Shown here: one piece after another, positions 61,031 to 64,000 of the stretch
How positions within the stretch are numbered: the stretch's first letter is position 1
Layout of the letters: every line of letters begins with the position of its first letter
Assembly (NCBI RefSeq): GCF_039888675.1
Contig: NZ_JBDQQR010000001.1
Location: 496,001-560,000, forward strand
Direction of reading: 5' to 3'
Length of the DNA: 64,000 bases
Origin: Mesorhizobium sp. CAU 1732
GTDB taxonomy: Bacteria > Pseudomonadota > Alphaproteobacteria > Rhizobiales > Rhizobiaceae
Translations under genes and position numbers: made by a program
Notes under the pieces: model-generated
Database searches by the model: none
What the model was told of the DNA's origin: nothing
What the model saw: only the letters and a program-made list of their open reading frames with translations

Positions 61031-61089
61031 GACCCCCTCTCCGTCACGCTTCGCGTGCCACCTCTCCCCCGCTTTGCGGGCGAGAGGAG
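61031..61089. repeat. Palindromic intergenic repeat, related to family A/B
   Basis: GACCCCCTCTCCGTCACGCT, then TCGCGTGCCACCTCTCCCCC, then GCTTTGCGGGCGAGAGG. Two adjacent small hairpins (CACGCTTCGCGTG and CTCTCCCCCGC..GCGGGCGAGAG). Confidence 0.65.
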
Positions 61090-61203
61090 ACGGCGGCGCG
61101 GTTGGTGTTCGCCACTCTCATCCCCCACTGGCTCAACCCGCTGTCGTTGAACCGTCATGCAACGTCTGGCATGTGGACCTTTTGCGCGAGGACGAGGGGC
61201 GAG

Positions 61204-62388
61204 ATGCAGCAGAGGATTGAGGTGCCTGTGGGCCGGGAGGTTCGGGTGGCGCGGTGGCCGAGTGAGATACCGCTGCGCGTCGTCGTGATGATCGTGTCGG
61301 TCCTGTTGTGGATCCTGATCGTCGTCGGCACGTTCGGGCTGGGGCTCGTCTATGTCGTGCTGATCGCGCTGTTTCTGTTCTTCGTGCAGGTCGGCTTCGT
61401 CGCGTATCTGCGCGGCAGCGCGATCCAGCTCGGGCCGGACCAGTTCCCCGATCTGTATCGGCGCGTGGCGCAGCTTTCGGGCCGGGCGGGGCTGAAGCAT
61501 GTGCCCGAGACCTACATCCTGCAGGCCGACGGCGCGCTCAACGCGTTTGCCACGAAACTGTTTCGCGGCCAGATGGTCGTGCTCTATGCGGACCTGCTCG
61601 CGGCATGCGGCGACGACGAGGCGGCGCGCGACATGATCATCGGCCACGAGATCGGCCATCTGCGCTCGGGCCATCTCAACTGGTTCCTGCTGACCGCGCC
61701 CGGCCGGCTGATCCCGTTCCTCGGCTCGGCCTATTCGCGCGCCTGCGAATACACCTGCGACCGCTGGGGCGCAGCACTTTGCGGCAGCGCGGAGGGCGCG
61801 CGCCACGGGCTGACCGTGCTGGCGGCCGGCGGCGTGCATGCGCGGCAGGTGAATGTGAACGCCTATATGCGCCAGCAGCAGAACCTCGACACCGGCTGGA
61901 TGACGATCGCGCGCTGGCTGTCGACCTATCCGCCGCTCTCGGCGCGCGTCGCGGCGATCGCGCCGGATCCGGCGGCGGCGAAATACACCTCCAGCCGGGG
62001 GCCGCTGCGCGCCTGGGGCATCATCCTCGCGATCGTTCTCGTGCCGGTCGCGGCGGTGGCGAGCATTCCGCTGGTCAAGCCGCTCGTCGAACGCTCGTTC
62101 GGCGTCATCGCCTCCGATCTGGAGGGGCTGGTCGCGCCCGATACCGGGAGCGGCGAGGTGACCACCTACGCATCGGCAGCCGACATGCCGCCGCCGGTGG
62201 ACGTGCCCGAGATCAGCGACAGCGACAATGCGGCGCTCGCCAGCCAGTGCCATGCGGGCACCATGCAGGCCTGCGACGACCTCTATTACGCAACGCCCGC
62301 CGGAAGCGCCGAAGAGGAATACGGCAACACCTGCGCCGGGCGATTCCCCGGCAACAATCTGGAATGTATCGATTATCTGAATCAGTGA
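61204..62388 (+). CDS. M48-family membrane metalloprotease with Cys-rich C-terminal domain
   Basis: 394 aa from ATG 61204. Two adjoining N-terminal membrane helices (about 25-70). Zinc site HEIGH at 148-152 with Glu149 catalytic, and the third ligand likely in ACEYTCDRWG. A further helix near 270-290 (WGIILAIVLVPVAAVASIPL) leads to a C-terminal part with four Cys, the first at 349: QCHAGTMQACDDLYY and YGNTCAGRF. That tail resembles a short Cys domain seen mostly on actinobacterial membrane proteins. HtpX-like membrane protein quality control is plausible for the peptidase part. Confidence 0.85.
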   Translation: MQQRIEVPVGREVRVARWPSEIPLRVVVMIVSVLLWILIVVGTFGLGLVYVVLIALFLFFVQVGFVAYLRGSAIQLGPDQFPDLYRRVAQLSGRAGLKHVPETYILQADGALNAFATKLFRGQMVVLYADLLAACGDDEAARDMIIGHEIGHLRSGHLNWFLLTAPGRLIPFLGSAYSRACEYTCDRWGAALCGSAEGARHGLTVLAAGGVHARQVNVNAYMRQQQNLDTGWMTIARWLSTYPPLSARVAAIAPDPAAAKYTSSRGPLRAWGIILAIVLVPVAAVASIPLVKPLVERSFGVIASDLEGLVAPDTGSGEVTTYASAADMPPPVDVPEISDSDNAALASQCHAGTMQACDDLYYATPAGSAEEEYGNTCAGRFPGNNLECIDYLNQ

Positions 62389-62488
62389 GGGGGGGCGGCG
62401 TTCGCGCTGCTCTTCGTCCGGAAGGGAAGGCGATCCGCTCGGGAGGCGGAAGCGGCTTGGCGGTCGCCCCCGCGAAACGGCGCTCCTG

Positions 62489-62707
62489 CTACTCCGCCGC
62501 CTCTGGCACCGTGCCGGGTCGGCGGGACTCGCGCCAAGTGCCCGGCGCGAGCACATTGCTTGCGCCAAGGATCTCGATACCGAGCACGCGCCCCTGGTCG
62601 TCCTTGTCGTAGATGAAGGGGCCGGCTTCCGCCGTTTCCGCAACCTTGCCCTTTGCAAGATAGATATAGGCGGCGTCTGCTTCCGGATCGTAGGTCATAT
62701 CGATCAT
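62489..62707 (-). CDS. DUF2283 family protein, antitoxin-like
   Basis: 72 aa. MTYDPEADAAYIYLAKGKVAET and IYDKDDQGRVLGIEIL are the DUF2283 signature. These small proteins are often encoded next to DUF4258 or other RelE-like toxins, where they are thought to act as antitoxins. The start overlaps the DUF4258 stop by ATGA, so the pair is translationally coupled, with the putative toxin first. Confidence 0.8.
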   Translation of the reverse strand: MIDMTYDPEADAAYIYLAKGKVAETAEAGPFIYDKDDQGRVLGIEILGASNVLAPGTWRESRRPGTVPEAAE

Positions 62708-63003
62708 TTCGGACTCCTCGCCCTTCGGTCGAATGTCGCGGTTATAACACGGATCGCGTCTTCAGTCTCGACACAGACGACCCTCAGGAACCGATCGCCG
62801 AAGGCACCGATTTGCGCGAAGCGGCGTTCAGCCGCGGGATAGCGGGGTTCGGTCTCGGTCCACAACGGATTTCGGATCGCCGATTCCACCCATGAAAGAC
62901 GTATGTCCCGCTCGTTCATCTTGACCGATGCGTGCCGCGTGAGGACGATGGTTTTGATGATGCCTGTCCCCCGACACTCTTTCTCCGTCGCGCCGCCCCT
63001 CAT
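62704..63003 (-). CDS. DUF4258 family protein, toxin-like
   Basis: Up to 99 aa. IVLTRHASVKMNERDIRLSWVESAIRNP and FGDRFLRVVCVETEDAIRVITATFDRR match the DUF4258 fold, related to RelE/BrnT-type ribonucleases; the conserved His and KMNERDI segment are intact. The start is uncertain: the only ATG that keeps the domain whole is 63003, which lies inside the neighbouring palindromic repeat; the ATG at MNER (62919) would remove the first strand and His. Toxin activity is inferred from family and context. Confidence 0.7.
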   Translation of the reverse strand: MRGGATEKECRGTGIIKTIVLTRHASVKMNERDIRLSWVESAIRNPLWTETEPRYPAAERRFAQIGAFGDRFLRVVCVETEDAIRVITATFDRRARSPK

Positions 63004-63077
63004 CCGGCCCTTCGGGCCACCGGGGCGAGACGCTTGTCTCGCCCGTCCTTCGGACCCCCGCTGGCGGGGAGAAGGAA
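62994..63077. repeat. Palindromic intergenic repeat, family B copy 3 with insertion
   Basis: CCGCCCCTCATCCGGCCCTT and CGGGCCACC as in the other copies, then an inserted hairpin GGGGCGAGACGCTTGTCTCG and CCCGTCCTTCGGACCCC before GGCGGGGAGAAGG. It separates lepA from the DUF4258 gene and supplies the latter's possible start codon. Confidence 0.65.
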
Positions 63078-63081
63078 GACG

Positions 63082-64000
63082 CTAGCCGTCGCCCATCTTG
63101 AGCGCTTCGATGAAGGCGGCCTGCGGGATTTCGACCTTGCCGAACTGCCGCATGCGCTTCTTGCCCTCTTTCTGCTTTTCGAGGAGCTTGCGCTTGCGGG
63201 TGACGTCGCCGCCATAGCACTTGGCGGTCACGTCCTTGCGCAGCGCGGAGATGGTCTCGCGGGCGATGACCTTGCCGCCGATCGCCGCCTGGATCGGGAT
63301 CTTGAACATGTGCTTGGGGATCAGATCCTTGAGCTTCTCGCACATGACGCGGCCGCGCTTTTCGGCCGCCGAGCGGTGGACCAGCATCGAGAGTGCGTCG
63401 ACCGCCTCGTCATTGACGAGGATCGACATCTTCACGAGGTCGCCCTCGCGGTAGTCGGTGAGCTGGTAGTCGAACGAGGCATAGCCCTGCGAGATCGACT
63501 TCAGCCGGTCGTAGAAGTCGAACACGACTTCGTTGAGCGGCAGATCGTAGGTGACCATCGCGCGCTTGCCGACATAGGACAGGTCGATCTGGATGCCGCG
63601 CCGCTCCTGGCAGAGCTTGAGGATCGCGCCGAGATAATCGTCGGGCGTCAGGATGGTCGCCTTGATCCACGGCTCCTCGATGGAGCTGATCTTGACCACG
63701 TCGGGCATGTCGGCGGGGTTGTGCAGCTCGATGGTCGAGCCGTCATTCATCGACAGGTGATAGACCACCGACGGCGCGGTCGCGATCAGGTCGAGGTCGA
63801 ACTCGCGCTCCAGCCGCTCCTGGATGATCTCCAGGTGCAAAAGGCCGAGGAAGCCGCAGCGGAAGCCGAAGCCGAGCGCGGCCGACGTTTCCATTTCAAA
63901 TGAGAACGATGCGTCGTTGAGGCGCAGCTTGCCCATCGCGGCGCGCAGGTCTTCAAAGTCCGCTGCGTCGACCGGGAACAGGCCGCAGAACACGACGGGC
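63082..64000 (-). CDS. lepA: Elongation factor 4 (LepA), C-terminal part
   Basis: The last 306 or so codons are present; the gene continues past the window end. Features: [70 protein letters not shown] and the LepA-specific C-terminus with [29 protein letters not shown] ribosome-associated GTPase involved in translation under stress. The GTPase domain lies outside the window. Confidence 0.97.
   Translation of the reverse strand, partial: PVVFCGLFPVDAADFEDLRAAMGKLRLNDASFSFEMETSAALGFGFRCGFLGLLHLEIIQERLEREFDLDLIATAPSVVYHLSMNDGSTIELHNPADMPDVVKISSIEEPWIKATILTPDDYLGAILKLCQERRGIQIDLSYVGKRAMVTYDLPLNEVVFDFYDRLKSISQGYASFDYQLTDYREGDLVKMSILVNDEAVDALSMLVHRSAAEKRGRVMCEKLKDLIPKHMFKIPIQAAIGGKVIARETISALRKDVTAKCYGGDVTRKRKLLEKQKEGKKRMRQFGKVEIPQAAFIEALKMGDG

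Larger units (their letters stand above)
60175..61203. other. Repeat-filled intergenic region, no convincing gene
   Basis: About 1 kb between the basic hypothetical and the M48 protease. It contains three copies of one repeat (60325-60400, inverted 60494-60575, 60628-60700), two further palindromic repeats (60951-61001, 61031-61089), and a distinctly lower-GC stretch at about 60720-60945. Open frames crossing it (for example - strand 60620-60916) are partly translated repeat. Confidence 0.6.

Overview
The window looks like chromosomal core DNA of an alphaproteobacterium of the order Hyphomicrobiales (Rhizobiales), most like a Phyllobacteriaceae/Mesorhizobium-type genome. This rests on high GC with GC-rich third positions, an Irr-type Fur regulator divergent from a fabA-fabB-fabI cluster, a ctp/cpa-type Flp pilus locus, a YlxR-L7Ae fusion between nusA and infB, and the palindromic intergenic repeats common in rhizobia. 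The genus assignment is inference; no rRNA or tRNA gene was found in the window.

Layout. (1) 0-1 kb: tail of a PQQ-type sugar dehydrogenase and a YaeF/YiiX-like amidase. (2) 1.1-14.9 kb, + strand: translation/RNA block rimP-nusA-ylxR-infB-(YcxB-like)-rbfA-truB-(corA)-(HWE histidine kinase)-rpsO-pnp, with a promoter and attenuator-like hairpin ahead of rimP and an intrinsic terminator after pnp. (3) 15-24.8 kb: Old Yellow Enzyme reductase with an ArsR regulator and operator-like palindrome, an RsmC-like methyltransferase, a GGDEF-EAL protein, the fabA-fabB-fabI cluster divergent from irr, an exported SH3 protein, a 2-hydroxyacid dehydrogenase and a small membrane protein. (4) 24.7-38.9 kb, almost all - strand: PAP2 protein, pilus N-domain protein, two TadE-like pseudopilins, deoB-mutM, enoyl-CoA hydratase, rpsT, dnaA, dnaN-recF, moeB, a GNAT acetyltransferase and two-subunit aconitase X. 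(5) 39.1-48 kb, + strand: Flp pilin, cpaA-B-C-D-E-F, tadB, tadC, a full Flp pilus assembly machine. (6) 48.3-52.4 kb, - strand: miaB-phoH-ybeY-corC. (7) 52.6-59.2 kb, + strand: HyuA-like hydantoinase/oxoprolinase, malate synthase G, tsaB-rimI-plsC. (8) 59.2-64 kb: small lipoprotein, basic conserved hypothetical, repeat-filled low-gene stretch, M48 metalloprotease with a Cys-rich tail, a DUF4258/DUF2283 toxin-antitoxin-like pair, and the 3' part of lepA running off the window.

How the genes work together: block 2 makes and tunes the transcription/translation apparatus. The fab cluster makes unsaturated fatty acids, with the iron regulator irr facing it. The dnaA-dnaN-recF set runs replication initiation, clamp loading and repair. 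The divergent sets around 36-48 kb together supply pilin, pseudopilins, secretin, ATPases and platform proteins for one Flp/Tad pilus; three one-mismatch CtrA-like sites lie next to these genes.

Most of the window is well-understood housekeeping DNA. No clearly new system was found. The less ordinary items are the DUF4258/DUF2283 pair, the M48 protease with its ACDDLY-type tail, the GNAT-aconitase X operon, the attenuator before rimP, and several families of long palindromic repeats that sit at apparent gene-order breakpoints.
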